The notes: generated by a model not told the origin, from the sequence alone. DNA of 64,000 nt from Yinghuangia elevatio (GCF_040649515.1 NZ_JBEZFP010000035.1:1-64000); one strand, 5' to 3'; counted from the stretch's first letter, positions 36,331 to 44,894 are shown. A program made the numbers and translations.

Positions 36331-36361
36331 CCTACGGTGTCGTAAGTTACGACATCGTAGG
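36331..36361. promoter_or_regulatory. 31-bp palindrome upstream of the acyl-ACP desaturase gene
   Basis: CCTACGGTGTCGTAA, a central G, then TTACGACATCGTAGG. The arms pair at every position except one internal base (G/T versus T/G context at arm position 7), a near-perfect dyad 115 bases before the desaturase start. Size and symmetry fit a TetR-family operator, possibly a fatty-acid-responsive one; the regulator is not encoded next to it. Confidence 0.65.
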
Positions 36362-36475
36362 AACGCGTTGTGCGCCGAAGCGACGGCGGCCGACGCAGCC
36401 CTGTGCCCGTGTTGTCGAAAGCCGCTGCGTCCACATGCTGCGTATGCCCGCCGCACCCCACGCTTTGGAGTTGCC

Positions 36476-37423
36476 GTGACCCTGATCGCCCCCGCACCGA
36501 CCGGTATCGACCTGCTGCGCGAACTCGAGCAGGTCGTCGCCGTCGAGATCGACCGCCACCTCGCCATCGCCAAGGAGTGGTTCCCGCACGAGTACGTGCC
36601 GTGGTCGCAGGGCCGTGACTTCGACGGCGTGCTCGGCGGCGAGGCATGGCGTCCCGAGGAGTCCAAGCTGACCGAGGTGGGGCGCATCTCGCTGACGCTC
36701 AACCTGCTCACCGAGGACAACCTGCCGAGCTACCACTTCGAGATCGCCAACATGTTCGGCCGCGACGGGGCGTGGGGCACCTGGGTGCACCGCTGGACGG
36801 CCGAGGAGGGCCGCCACGGCATCGCGATCCGCGACTATCTGATGGCCGTCCGCGCGGTCGACCCGGTGGCCCTGGAGCGCTCCCGCATGGAGCACATGGA
36901 GGCGGGCTACGCGGGCGACCACATGGACAACCCGCTGCACGTCGTGGCGTACGTGACGTTCCAGGAGTTGGCCACGCGCGTCTCGCACCGCAACTCCGGC
37001 CGGGAGTGCGGCGATCCGCTCGCCGAGCAGCTTCTCGCGCGCATCGCGACGGACGAGAACCTGCACATGGTCTTCTACCGCAACCTGCTCAAGTCGGCGT
37101 TCGACCTCGCCCCGGACGTCGCGATGCGCGCGGTGACCGACATGGTCACCGACTTCCGCATGCCGGGCCACGGCATCTCCGGCTTCGAGCGCGCGTCGGT
37201 CAAGATCGCCCTCGGCGGCGTGTACAACCTGCGCATCCACCTCGACGACGTGCTCCAGCCGGTGCTGCGGAACCTGAAGGTCATGGAGCGCACGGACCTG
37301 GGCCCGGAGGGCGAGCAGGCGCGCGAGGAGTTGGCCGCGTTCCTGGCGATCCTGGAGACGAAGGCCGCGCAGTTCGACGAGCGCCTGGCGGCGCGCCAGG
37401 CACGGCTGGCTGCCCGCGCCTGA
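36476..37423 (+). CDS. Acyl-ACP desaturase, di-iron
   Basis: 315 residues, ferritin-like soluble desaturase that introduces a cis double bond into acyl-ACP using oxygen and ferredoxin. All expected iron ligands are present: Glu80 (LLTEDNLPSYHFE), Glu111 and His114 (TAEEGRHG), Glu164 (TFQELATRVS), Glu194 and His197 (ATDENLHMVF). The GTG at 36476 has GGAG five bases upstream. A 31-bp palindrome precedes it, so expression is probably repressor-controlled. Related to actinobacterial DesA proteins. Convergent with the ABC transporter across a very strong terminator. Confidence 0.93.
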   Translation: MTLIAPAPTGIDLLRELEQVVAVEIDRHLAIAKEWFPHEYVPWSQGRDFDGVLGGEAWRPEESKLTEVGRISLTLNLLTEDNLPSYHFEIANMFGRDGAWGTWVHRWTAEEGRHGIAIRDYLMAVRAVDPVALERSRMEHMEAGYAGDHMDNPLHVVAYVTFQELATRVSHRNSGRECGDPLAEQLLARIATDENLHMVFYRNLLKSAFDLAPDVAMRAVTDMVTDFRMPGHGISGFERASVKIALGGVYNLRIHLDDVLQPVLRNLKVMERTDLGPEGEQAREELAAFLAILETKAAQFDERLAARQARLAARA

Positions 37424-37491
37424 CCCTGGCGCCCGCGCATTCTCGGCGCCGTCGCCGCCGGAAGGCGCACAAGCCCGCGTGAGCACATGGC

Positions 37492-37538
37492 AGAGCCCCG
37501 GCCGCCCGCACCCTGGAAGTGCGGGCGGCCGGGGCTCT
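37492..37538. terminator. Bidirectional terminator, 20-bp stem
   Basis: AGAGCCCCGGCCGCCCGCAC and GTGCGGGCGGCCGGGGCTCT pair perfectly over 20 bp around CCTGGAA, between the desaturase and the convergent ABC permease gene. Confidence 0.9.
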
Positions 37539-37671
37539 CGCGTACGCCTGCCGCCGCTCAGGCCGCCGCGCAGGGCCGGGCGTGCGGCCCCGCGTGTGCC
37601 GGCCCGCGTGTGCGGGCTGGAGCGCGCGACCCGGGCGTGTGGGTCGGCGCGAGGGGCTCAGCCGGCCCGGA

Positions 37672-38883
37672 TCAGGAGCGGACCCGGGGTCGGGATCCCC
37701 ACGCGTCCTTCACCGAGACCTTGCCGCCGGTACGCAGCACCGCGCCCTCGTACATGCGCGCCGCCACGGACATCAGCCCCACCAGCGCGACCACCGCGAT
37801 GGCCGCGGCCAAAAGGTTCTGCCACACGGCGAGTTCGCCGCTCGCGGTGAGCACCGGTTGCAGCATCGCGGAGAACGGCGGTACGTACGCCATGAATTGC
37901 GCGAACGCGCCGCCGGACTGGCTGAGCACGATGGCCAGGAAGAACGAGGCGATCAGCAGCGACGTCATCGGCGTGATGACGTTCTGCAGGTCCTCCATGC
38001 GCGACACCCGCGCCGCCGCGGCGGCGAACATGCACGAGTAGATGGCGTATCCGAGCACGAACCAGGCCACCACCAGCGCCGCCGGGTAGACCATCGAGCC
38101 GCTGAGGTCGATGGTGTCCAGCGCCGTCGCCGCGGTGAGGCCCACGACGGCCGTGAGGGCCATCTGCGCGAGTCCGAGCAGGCCGATGCCGACGACCTTG
38201 CCGGTCAGCAGCGCGCGGGCCGGCACGGCGGCGAGCAGGATCTCGACGATGCGGCTCGACTTCTCCTCCACGACGCCGTTGGCGACCCACATGCAGAAGA
38301 GCATGAGCATGCCGTACAGCATGATCACACCGATGAAGGCGATGCCCTTGCGGGCCTGGCGTTCGTCCGCGTCCGGGTCCAGTGTCTGCTTCGTCAGCGG
38401 CTGCACCTGCATCGCCTGGTCGACGGCCGACGCGTCGATGCCCTGCGCGCCGAGGCGGTTGTCGCGCTCGACCGTCGCGTACGCGCTCTGCAGCACGGCC
38501 GCGAGCCGGTCCGGCAGTTCGCTGTCCACGACGACCCGGCCGCCGGTCACGTAGGCGTCCAGGTCGCCGTCCTTGACGGCCTTCTCGGCGACCGCGTCGT
38601 CCGGGTACGCCTTGACCACCACGTCGGTGTCCAGCAGTTCCGCCTGGGCGCTCGCGACCTGGCCCAGCCGGCTCGCCTGCGGCCCGCCGAACGCGACGTC
38701 GTACTCGTCGTCCCCGCCGCCCACCGCCGCCGGGATGGCGACCGCGGCCAGCAGGACCACGAGCATGACCGCGACCGACACCAGGAAGCCGCGGTCGCGG
38801 ATGCGCTCGACGAACTCGCGGCGCGCCACCAGCCGCACAGACGTCCAGAAGCGCTCGGTGGGGTCCACCCTCGGGGACGTCAC
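37672..38883 (-). CDS. ABC-2 type permease (NatB-like)
   Basis: 403 residues. One N-terminal membrane helix (FLVSVAVMLVVLLAAVAIPA), a large extracytoplasmic domain of about 140 residues, then five or more helices including FIGVIMLYGMLMLFCMWVAN and PAALVVAWFVLGYAIYSCMF, with the conserved VVEEKSSRIVEILLAAVPA cytoplasmic coupling segment. This is the NatB/YhaP architecture of Na+ or small-molecule exporters. It starts with a GTG overlapping the stop of the ATPase gene by four bases. Substrate unknown. Confidence 0.9.
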   Translation of the reverse strand: MTSPRVDPTERFWTSVRLVARREFVERIRDRGFLVSVAVMLVVLLAAVAIPAAVGGGDDEYDVAFGGPQASRLGQVASAQAELLDTDVVVKAYPDDAVAEKAVKDGDLDAYVTGGRVVVDSELPDRLAAVLQSAYATVERDNRLGAQGIDASAVDQAMQVQPLTKQTLDPDADERQARKGIAFIGVIMLYGMLMLFCMWVANGVVEEKSSRIVEILLAAVPARALLTGKVVGIGLLGLAQMALTAVVGLTAATALDTIDLSGSMVYPAALVVAWFVLGYAIYSCMFAAAAARVSRMEDLQNVITPMTSLLIASFFLAIVLSQSGGAFAQFMAYVPPFSAMLQPVLTASGELAVWQNLLAAAIAVVALVGLMSVAARMYEGAVLRTGGKVSVKDAWGSRPRVRS

Positions 38884-39833
38884 GCGCGGGCCTCCTCGTG
38901 GCTTGTGGGGGCCTCTGACGGGGGCTGGGCGTCCCCGTTGACCACCTCACGGAACAGTTCGGTCAGGGACGGGTTCACCGGCGCGAAGGCGCGCACCCGT
39001 CCGGCCGCCCGGGCGGCGTCCAGGAGCCCCTGTTCGTCGGTGCCCTGGGCCAGCTCGACCAGGGTGCCGTCGGCGTCCTCGGTCAGCACCGTCACGCCGG
39101 GCACCGCCTCGGCCCAGCCCTTGGGCGCGTGCGCACCGACACCGTCGACGGCGACCCGGTAGCGCACCGCGCGACTGTCCCCGCGCAGCTCCTGGACCGT
39201 GCCCACCGCATGCATGCGGCCGTCCTTGATGATCCCCACGGCGTCGCACAGCCGCTCGACCAGGTCGAGCTGGTGGCTGGAGAACACCACGGACGCGCCC
39301 TGGTCGACGCGGCTGCGAAGGGCGGCGGCCATGACGTCGACGCCCACCGGGTCGAGGCCGGAGAAGGGTTCGTCCAGGATGAGCAGCTCGGGCTCGTGCA
39401 CGAGGGCCGCGGCCAGTTGCACGCGCTGCTGGTTGCCCAGCGACAGGGTCTCCAGGCGGTCCGACGGCGTGCCGGACACCCCGAGGGTCCGCAGCCAGGA
39501 CAGGGCGGACTCGCGGGCGTCCGTACGCGACATGCCGTGCAGCTCGGCGAAATACACGAGCTGGTCAAGGATCCGCATCTTCGCGTAAAGGCCGCGCTCC
39601 TCCGGCATGTAGCCCCAACGCCTGCGTATAGCCGCGTTGACGGGCGCGCCCTGCCACCGGACCTCGCCCGTGTCGGTGGCGAGCACACCCATGGCAATGC
39701 GCATCGTCGTGGTCTTGCCGGCGCCGTTGGTTCCGACGAATCCGAACATCTGGCCGGCGGAGACCGAGAACGACAGGTCGCGCAAAACGACCTTTTCTCC
39801 GAAACGTTTTCCGAGTCCTGCGAGGTCGAGCAC
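38880..39833 (-). CDS. ABC transporter ATP-binding protein (NatA-like)
   Basis: 317 residues. Walker A in FVGTNGAGKTTTMRI, signature LSLGNQQRVQLAAALVHEP (the LSxGNQQ variant typical of NatA exporters), Walker B in LLILDEPFSGLDPVGV, and His in VVFSSHQLDLVERL. The C-terminal 90 residues form the DrrA/NatA-type extension. The GTG at 39833 has GGGAGA upstream; longer frames read through a non-coding leader. It pairs with the permease immediately downstream. Confidence 0.91.
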   Translation of the reverse strand: MLDLAGLGKRFGEKVVLRDLSFSVSAGQMFGFVGTNGAGKTTTMRIAMGVLATDTGEVRWQGAPVNAAIRRRWGYMPEERGLYAKMRILDQLVYFAELHGMSRTDARESALSWLRTLGVSGTPSDRLETLSLGNQQRVQLAAALVHEPELLILDEPFSGLDPVGVDVMAAALRSRVDQGASVVFSSHQLDLVERLCDAVGIIKDGRMHAVGTVQELRGDSRAVRYRVAVDGVGAHAPKGWAEAVPGVTVLTEDADGTLVELAQGTDEQGLLDAARAAGRVRAFAPVNPSLTELFREVVNGDAQPPSEAPTSHEEARA

Positions 39834-39885
39834 TGTTCTCCCTGGTCGGAGTTTGTCTCCCGGCTGCGGTCGAGAGCGGCGTGCG

Positions 39886-40404
39886 TCAGTCGACGCGGCG
39901 CAGCTGCTCCTTGAACCTCTGCCCGTTCTCCACGTACTGGCGCACGGCCGTTTCGAACGCGCCCGGCTTGACCGCGTCAGGGCGGATCTTCGCAGGTACG
40001 CCAAGGGCCATCGCATACGAGGGCACCTCGACGCGGTTCCCGATGAAGGCACCCGCCCCGACGAGCGCCCCGCTGCGCACGACCGCCTCGTGCAGCACAA
40101 TCGCGCCGTTTCCGACCAGGCAGTCGTCCTCGATCGTGCATCCTTCGAGGTGGACAAGGTGCCCCACGACACAGCGGTTGCCGACACGTGTGACCAGACC
40201 CGCACTGACATGGAGGACGGATCCGTCCTGGATCGATGTACGCTCCCCGACGACAATCCGGCCGTAGTCGGCCCGGAGCACCGCGGACGGCCACACCGTC
40301 GACCCGGCGCCGATTTCCACGCTTCCGATCACCACGGCATCGGGGTGGACGTAGGCATCCGGGTGTACGAGGGGTACTTGTTCACCAAGCGCGTAGACCG
40401 TCAC
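39886..40404 (-). CDS. Gamma carbonic anhydrase-like hexapeptide protein
   Basis: 172 residues folding as a left-handed beta helix, with hexapeptide repeats from VVIGSVEIGAGSTVWPSAVL onward and a C-terminal amphipathic helix. QDGSVLH (His65) and GHLVH (His82) provide two of the zinc ligands expected in gamma carbonic anhydrases. The position that is normally the second His of the GHxxxxHG motif is Glu87 here (GHLVHLEGC), so hydration activity is uncertain. It lies 52 bases upstream of the ABC ATPase gene on the same strand. Confidence 0.86.
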   Translation of the reverse strand: MTVYALGEQVPLVHPDAYVHPDAVVIGSVEIGAGSTVWPSAVLRADYGRIVVGERTSIQDGSVLHVSAGLVTRVGNRCVVGHLVHLEGCTIEDDCLVGNGAIVLHEAVVRSGALVGAGAFIGNRVEVPSYAMALGVPAKIRPDAVKPGAFETAVRQYVENGQRFKEQLRRVD

Positions 40405-40447
40405 GATTCCTCCTGGTTACCGGCCATCATGGAGAGTTACAGTGGGC

Positions 40448-40490
40448 CACCCATCCAACCAAGTCACCCCTTCGGGGGTTCGGTTGGGTG
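40448..40490. promoter_or_regulatory. Structured hairpin between gamma-CA-like and DUF4193 genes
   Basis: CACCCA and CCAACC pair with GGTTGG and TGGGTG at the outside, while CCCC-TTCG-GGGG forms an inner stem with a stable UUCG-type loop. It lies 44 bases upstream of the gamma-CA-like start and about 145 before the DUF4193 start. It could be a leader structure of either gene. Confidence 0.5.
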
Positions 40491-40633
40491 TCGATTGAGT
40501 AACAAGCCTTGCTATGAGGCAGAATCTGCGCCTCAGGTCGGGCACAACTCCGGCCCCTGATGCGTTACGTGCGCTGAAGGCAAGCGTCAAGGGACGCATC
40601 GGCAAGCAGATCCACCCGGAGGGGGAGAGGTAT

Positions 40634-40930
40634 ATGGCGACTGACTACGACACTCCACGCAAGACCGACGACGACGTCAACGAAGACAGCATCGAGGAGC
40701 TCAAGGCCCGGCGCGTCGACAAGTCCGCCAGTGCGGTCGACGTCGACGAGTTCGACCAGGCCGAGGGCCTGGAGCTGCCCGGCGCGGACCTCTCGAACGA
40801 AGAGCTGTCCGTGCGCGTGCTGCCCCGGCAGGCGGACGAGTTCACGTGCGCCCGCTGCTTCCTCGTGCACCACCGCAGCCAGCTGGCCAAGGAGAAGGAC
40901 GGCCAGCAGATCTGCGTCGACTGCGCCTGA
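40634..40930 (+). CDS. DUF4193 zinc-ribbon protein
   Basis: 98 residues. An acidic, Asp/Glu-rich first half is followed by a zinc ribbon: Cys-x2-Cys in FTCARCFLVHHRSQL and Cys-x2-Cys in QQICVDCA at the extreme C-terminus. It matches the conserved actinobacterial DUF4193 family (Rv2699c-like). GGGGGAGAGG lies just upstream of the ATG; an in-frame upstream start at 40514 adds residues not seen in the family. Proteins of this size and charge often bind RNA polymerase, but that role is not shown. Confidence 0.9.
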   Translation: MATDYDTPRKTDDDVNEDSIEELKARRVDKSASAVDVDEFDQAEGLELPGADLSNEELSVRVLPRQADEFTCARCFLVHHRSQLAKEKDGQQICVDCA

Positions 40931-40962
40931 CGTCCGATCCTCGGGCCTCGGGCCTGCTCAGG

Positions 40963-41039
40963 ATCGATCATCGGCAAGCGGAACCCTGCGCACGCGACCG
41001 GGTCCTGGCAGGAGCGGACCGCCCCTGCCGATGATCGAT
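40963..41039. repeat. Perfect 14-bp inverted repeat, 49-base spacer
   Basis: ATCGATCATCGGCA at 40963-40976 and TGCCGATGATCGAT at 41026-41039. It lies just after the DUF4193 stop and may act as a long-loop terminator, or may be remnants of a palindromic element. Confidence 0.65.
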
Positions 41040-41078
41040 ACGAGCAGAGCGCACCACGTGCACCACTGGCACCTATCG

Positions 41079-41123
41079 GCAGGACGAGCAGGACAGGCAG
41101 GCCACGCAGGACAAGCAGGACCG
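41079..41123. repeat. Five tandem 9-bp repeats GCAGGACNN
   Basis: GCAGGACGA, GCAGGACAG, GCAGGCCAC, GCAGGACAA, GCAGGACCG in immediate succession. The period of nine would encode a tripeptide repeat, but there is no credible gene around it. Confidence 0.7.
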
Positions 41124-41373
41124 GCACCACCCGGCACGTGAGCACACGTGCTCCCGCAGCAACTCCAAACGCCTCCGCCGCAGGAGGCGCGAAGGCCTCA
41201 GGGCCAAAGACAAGGGACGTCCGCCGCACCCCCGGCGGGCGTTCTTCCGCGTCCGCAGCCTGTGCGCCGGATACGCGCCGTCCGGGCGCCGCGTGCGCCG
41301 GGCGGTGGGGGCGCACCCAAGGGCGCGCGGCGCGGCACCGGGCCGACCGGCGGCGGCCGTACGCCCGGCGGGA

Positions 41374-41835
41374 TCAGCCCTGCGCGGCGTTGCGGCGGCG
41401 TACCGCGTCGAGCACCTCGACGAACCGGGCCGGGTTGCGCGACGACACGTACAGGTACGGCGTCGGGTCGTCCGGGTCGGTGACCTCGACGCGCACGGCG
41501 GTGGGCACATAGCTGCGCAGCAGCATGAACGCGCGCGGATCGGCGCCTTCCATGCGCAGCGACCGGGCCTCCTCCGCGTCCAGCGCGGACGCGGTCCCGA
41601 GCGCCGCGAGCGGCAGCCGCGCCCGGCCGGCCTCCAGGAACCCGTCGGTGACGCGCACCCGCACCGAGCCGTAGGCGTTGACCGCCCAGGCGGCCAGCAC
41701 CGCACCCACCACCACGGCGACAGCCGCGGCGACCGGGCCGACGGGCAGCAGCATGAGCCCGCTCACCAGGCCGGCACCGGCCACGAGGCCCCACCAGGAC
41801 GTCGGCACCACGAGCCGCTCGCTATACGCCTGCAT
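41374..41835 (-). CDS. DUF3093 membrane protein
   Basis: 153 residues. YSERLVVPTSWWGLVAGAGL begins the family motif and leads into two adjacent membrane helices (about 13-50), then a soluble C-terminal domain with SVRVRVTDGFLEAGRARLPL and a late TPYLYVSSRNPARFVEVLDA. This is the conserved actinobacterial DUF3093 family, typically found beside dut (Rv2698-like). Function unknown. Confidence 0.9.
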   Translation of the reverse strand: MQAYSERLVVPTSWWGLVAGAGLVSGLMLLPVGPVAAAVAVVVGAVLAAWAVNAYGSVRVRVTDGFLEAGRARLPLAALGTASALDAEEARSLRMEGADPRAFMLLRSYVPTAVRVEVTDPDDPTPYLYVSSRNPARFVEVLDAVRRRNAAQG

Positions 41836-41905
41836 GGCACAAGCCTGTCATCCCCGCCGGGCCCGGCACACCACCGGCCCCGCGCCCGGGCACGCCCGCG
41901 CGGGG

Positions 41906-42790
41906 TCAGCGGCGGCGGGTGACCTTGTCCAGCAGGCGGACCACCCGTTCCGGGGGAGTGCGGACGCCGGTCGCCACGCCCTTCGCGTAGTCGGACAGCA
42001 TGCGCGGGGCCAGGGCGTCCAGGACCGCCCCGGTCTTCGCGTCCGAGCCCACCAGGTAGCGCGGCCGGGGGCGCGGCGTGAGCAGTGCGTGGCGTACCGC
42101 CTGCGCGACCGGCCCGGGGGCGGGCAGCGACGACGAGCGGCGCAGGATGCCGTCGGCCATCTCGTACGACTCGGTGTACGCGGAGTTCTTGCGCGGCGGG
42201 AGGCGGTTCATGCTGCGCTCCCAGATGTCCGTCCCGAAGCTGCCCGGCTCGATGAGGACGACCCTGACCCCGAACTGCGCGACCTCGATCCGCAGCGCGT
42301 CCGACACGGCCGCCAGCCCCTGCTTGCTTGCGCAGTACCAGCCCAGGAACGGCGCCGAGACCCGCCCGGAGATCGACGAGATGTTGACGATGCGCCCGCT
42401 GCGCCGCTGCCGCATCTGCGGCAGGACCAGCCGGGCGATGCGCGCCGGCGCGATCAGGTTCGTCTCAAGTTGCAGGCGGGCCTGCTCGTCGTCGACGTCC
42501 TCGACCGCGCCCGGCTGGGCGAAGCCGGCGTTGTTGACGACCGCCCACGGGCCGCCGCCGGTCATCGTGGCGATCTCGGTGAACGCCCGGACCGTCGAGG
42601 TGGCGTCGCACACGTCCAGCAGCACGGTCCGCACGCCGAGTCCGTCGCGCTCGGCCGCCTCCCGCAGCCGCTGCGCCTTGTCCTCGGAGCGCGCGGTCCC
42701 GATGACGTCGAGCCCCGCGCGGGCCAACTCCAGAGCGGTCGCGAGACCGATGCCGCCGGTCGCGCCCGTCACGACCACGCTCTTGGTCAT
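41906..42790 (-). CDS. Short-chain dehydrogenase/reductase
   Basis: 294 residues. Classical SDR: cofactor motif TGATGGIG at residues 8-15, NNAG, the Ser of SSISGRVSAP, and the catalytic Tyr-x3-Lys in GWYCASKQGLAAVSDALR. After GSFGTDIWERSMN comes a long C-terminal extension (about 60 residues) containing a helix pair common in actinobacterial SDRs. GAAGGA lies five bases upstream of the ATG at 42790. Substrate unknown. Confidence 0.9.
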   Translation of the reverse strand: MTKSVVVTGATGGIGLATALELARAGLDVIGTARSEDKAQRLREAAERDGLGVRTVLLDVCDATSTVRAFTEIATMTGGGPWAVVNNAGFAQPGAVEDVDDEQARLQLETNLIAPARIARLVLPQMRQRRSGRIVNISSISGRVSAPFLGWYCASKQGLAAVSDALRIEVAQFGVRVVLIEPGSFGTDIWERSMNRLPPRKNSAYTESYEMADGILRRSSSLPAPGPVAQAVRHALLTPRPRPRYLVGSDAKTGAVLDALAPRMLSDYAKGVATGVRTPPERVVRLLDKVTRRR

Positions 42791-42974
42791 TTGCGTCCTT
42801 CCGTCCTGCCGCCTGCCCACCCGCTGGACGCCCGCCCGCCTGAGCGGCCCGTGCCGCCCCGAGCCCCGGCCCACGACCGTAGTGCTCCCGGGCCCGCGCC
42901 GCCCACCACCCGCGACGCCGCCGCGGGGCGGGCTGGACACCGTCCGACCGGCGAAAGGCAGTAATGTCCCCCGG

Positions 42975-43556
42975 GTGAGTCGACCTTCATCCCTGACCCC
43001 GGCTCCGGACGCCACGGTGCCCGGGCCGCATGCGAGCGCACCTCCCCCGGGCACCGAGTTGGGCGAGCATTACGACGGCTGCTTCGGCTGCGGCGAGGAC
43101 CTCGAGAACGGGCTGCGGCTGCGCACCCGGGTCGGCGAGGGCGTCAGCGTGGACACCGAGTTCGTGGTGGGCACCGGCCACCAGGGCGCCCCCGGCCTGG
43201 CCCACGGCGGACTGCTGAGCTGCGCGTTCGACGAGGCGCTGGGTGCGCTGGGCTACCTGCTGCACCAGCCGGCGGTCACCGCCCGCCTGGAGACGGACTT
43301 CCGCCGCCCGGTGCCGGTGGGCTCGACGCTGTACATCCACGCGTGGTGCACGGGCGTCGAGGGCCGCAAGATCTTCGCCCGCGCGACCGGACGCCTGGAC
43401 GCGCCGGACGGCCCGGTCGCGGTCGAGGCCGCGTCGCTGTTCATCGCCGTCGGGTTCGAGCACTTCGTGTCGCACGGGCGTGCCGAGGACGTCGAACGGG
43501 CGATGGCGAACCCCGATGTCGTGAAGGCCGCGCGGGCTTTCGAGGTGAACCCGTGA
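42975..43556 (+). CDS. PaaI-family (hotdog) thioesterase
   Basis: 193 residues. A short proline-rich leader precedes a hotdog domain: HYDGCFGCGEDLENGLRLRT, then GAPGLAHGGLLSCAFDEALG containing the conserved helix with its catalytic acid Glu/Asp, and LETDFRRPVPVGSTLYIHAW. Probably hydrolyses acyl-CoA thioesters. The stop overlaps the dut start (GTGA), an arrangement seen in Streptomyces, though a functional link to dUTPase is unclear. The start codon is the GTG at 42975; the ribosome-binding site is weak. Confidence 0.88.
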   Translation: MSRPSSLTPAPDATVPGPHASAPPPGTELGEHYDGCFGCGEDLENGLRLRTRVGEGVSVDTEFVVGTGHQGAPGLAHGGLLSCAFDEALGALGYLLHQPAVTARLETDFRRPVPVGSTLYIHAWCTGVEGRKIFARATGRLDAPDGPVAVEAASLFIAVGFEHFVSHGRAEDVERAMANPDVVKAARAFEVNP

Positions 43557-44080
43557 CCGGTCCGGTGGACATCCTGGTGCAGCGGCTCGACGCCGAACTG
43601 CCGCTGCCGGCGTACGCCCATCCGGGCGACGCGGGCGCGGACCTGGTCACCGCCGTCGACGCCGAGCTCGGCCCGGGGGAGCGCGCCGTGCTGCCCACCG
43701 GGGTCGCGATCGCGCTGCCCGACGGCTATGCCGCGTTCGTCCACCCGCGTTCCGGACTTGCGGCACGTTGCGGGGTGTCGCTGGTGAATACCCCGGGCAC
43801 GATCGATGCGGGATACCGTGGCGAGATCAGGGTCATCGTGGTCAACCACGATCTGCGCGAAAGCGTCTCGTTCCGCCGCGGTGACCGGATCGCCCAGCTT
43901 GTCGTGCAGAAGGTCGAGCGGGCGAGATTCCACGAGGTCGGCGTCCTGCCGGGTTCGGACCGGGCCGAGGGCGGCTTCGGATCGACCGGCGGCCACGCCG
44001 CCGTCGTGGGCAACGGCACCGACGCCGGTGCCGTCACAGTGACAGTGCAGGACTCGGCTTCCGACAGGGAAGGGATCTGA
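43553..44080 (+). CDS. dut: dUTP diphosphatase
   Basis: 175 residues; homotrimeric dUTPase that makes dUMP and keeps uracil out of DNA. All five motifs are present in order: AHPGDAGADL, HPRSGLA, the catalytic Asp in GTIDAGYRGEI, GDRIAQLVV, and the C-terminal P-loop-like RAEGGFGSTGGH. After motif five there is a Val/Thr-rich tail of about 25 residues. Translationally coupled to the thioesterase upstream; DUF3710 starts one base after the stop. Confidence 0.95.
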   Translation: MTGPVDILVQRLDAELPLPAYAHPGDAGADLVTAVDAELGPGERAVLPTGVAIALPDGYAAFVHPRSGLAARCGVSLVNTPGTIDAGYRGEIRVIVVNHDLRESVSFRRGDRIAQLVVQKVERARFHEVGVLPGSDRAEGGFGSTGGHAAVVGNGTDAGAVTVTVQDSASDREGI

Positions 44081-44081
44081 C

Positions 44082-44894
44082 GTGTTCCGACGTCGCCGAC
44101 GCAACGAAGAAGCCGACCAGCCCGTCGACGAACTCGACGACGACCTCGCCGCCGACGAGGACGAGGCCGAGGCGGAGGACGGGCCGGCCGACGCCCCGGC
44201 GGACGACGAGGCGCTGAACCGCCCGCTGCCGCCCGCGCCGCGGCCGGACGGGCCGTGGGACGAGGACGAGCTCGACGAGCCGCACGAGGGCCGCATCGAC
44301 CTGGGCGGGCTGCTGGTGCCCGCGGTCGAGGGCATGGAACTGCGCGTCGAGGTCGCCAACGACCTGATCATCGCGGCCACCGTGATCCTCGGGGACAGCG
44401 CCGTGCAGCTGCAGGGTTTCGCGGCGCCGCGCAGCGAGGGCATCTGGCACGAGATCCGCAAGGAGATCGCGAGCGGCATCACGCAGCAGGGCGGCCTGGT
44501 CGACGAGCTCGACGGCGGGCTCGGCTGGGAGCTGCGCGCGCAGGTGCCCGTACAGCTTCCGGACGGCACGCAGGGCGCGCAGCTGGTGCGCTTCGTGGGC
44601 TGCGACGGCCCGCGCTGGTTCCTGCGCGGGGTGATCTCCGGCCGCGCCGCGGTGGACGCCGACACCGGTGCGGACCTGGAGCGGATCTTCCGCGAGACGG
44701 TGATCGTGCGCGGCGCCGACCCGATGGCGCCCCGCGACCCGATCCTGCTGCGCCTGCCGGACAACGCCCAGATCGACCCGGCGAGCGGCGTGGCGCCGCC
44801 CACCGCCGAGGAGGTCGACGACTCGGGCAAGAACCCGTACAGCGGCGACCTGAACCCGTTCTCGCGCGGCCCGGAGATCACCGAGGTCCGCTAG
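44082..44894 (+). CDS. DUF3710 family protein
   Basis: 270 residues. A basic N-terminus (MFRRRRRNEE) and a strongly acidic region of about 45 residues precede a globular domain with EGMELRVEVANDLIIAATVI, GIWHEIRKEIASGITQQGG and VRFVGCDGPRWFLRGVISG. The family is conserved next to dut in actinobacteria (Rv2696c-like), function unknown. GGAAGGGA gives a good ribosome-binding site before the GTG. A large terminator ends this operon; in mycobacteria the OB-fold gene lies nearby, whereas here the kdp genes intervene. Confidence 0.9.
   Translation: MFRRRRRNEEADQPVDELDDDLAADEDEAEAEDGPADAPADDEALNRPLPPAPRPDGPWDEDELDEPHEGRIDLGGLLVPAVEGMELRVEVANDLIIAATVILGDSAVQLQGFAAPRSEGIWHEIRKEIASGITQQGGLVDELDGGLGWELRAQVPVQLPDGTQGAQLVRFVGCDGPRWFLRGVISGRAAVDADTGADLERIFRETVIVRGADPMAPRDPILLRLPDNAQIDPASGVAPPTAEEVDDSGKNPYSGDLNPFSRGPEITEVR

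Larger units (their letters stand above)
40931..41373. other. Non-coding region with two repeat structures
   Basis: About 440 bases between convergent genes (DUF4193 plus, DUF3093 minus). It contains a 14-bp inverted repeat (40963-41039) and a 9-bp tandem repeat (41079-41123). Open frames in it have repetitive or Arg/Pro-rich translations with no family motif. Confidence 0.55.

Noticed and set aside
40514..40633. Upstream in-frame extension of DUF4193
   Set aside because: The extra 40 residues are not part of the family and the strong RBS directly precedes the ATG at 40634.
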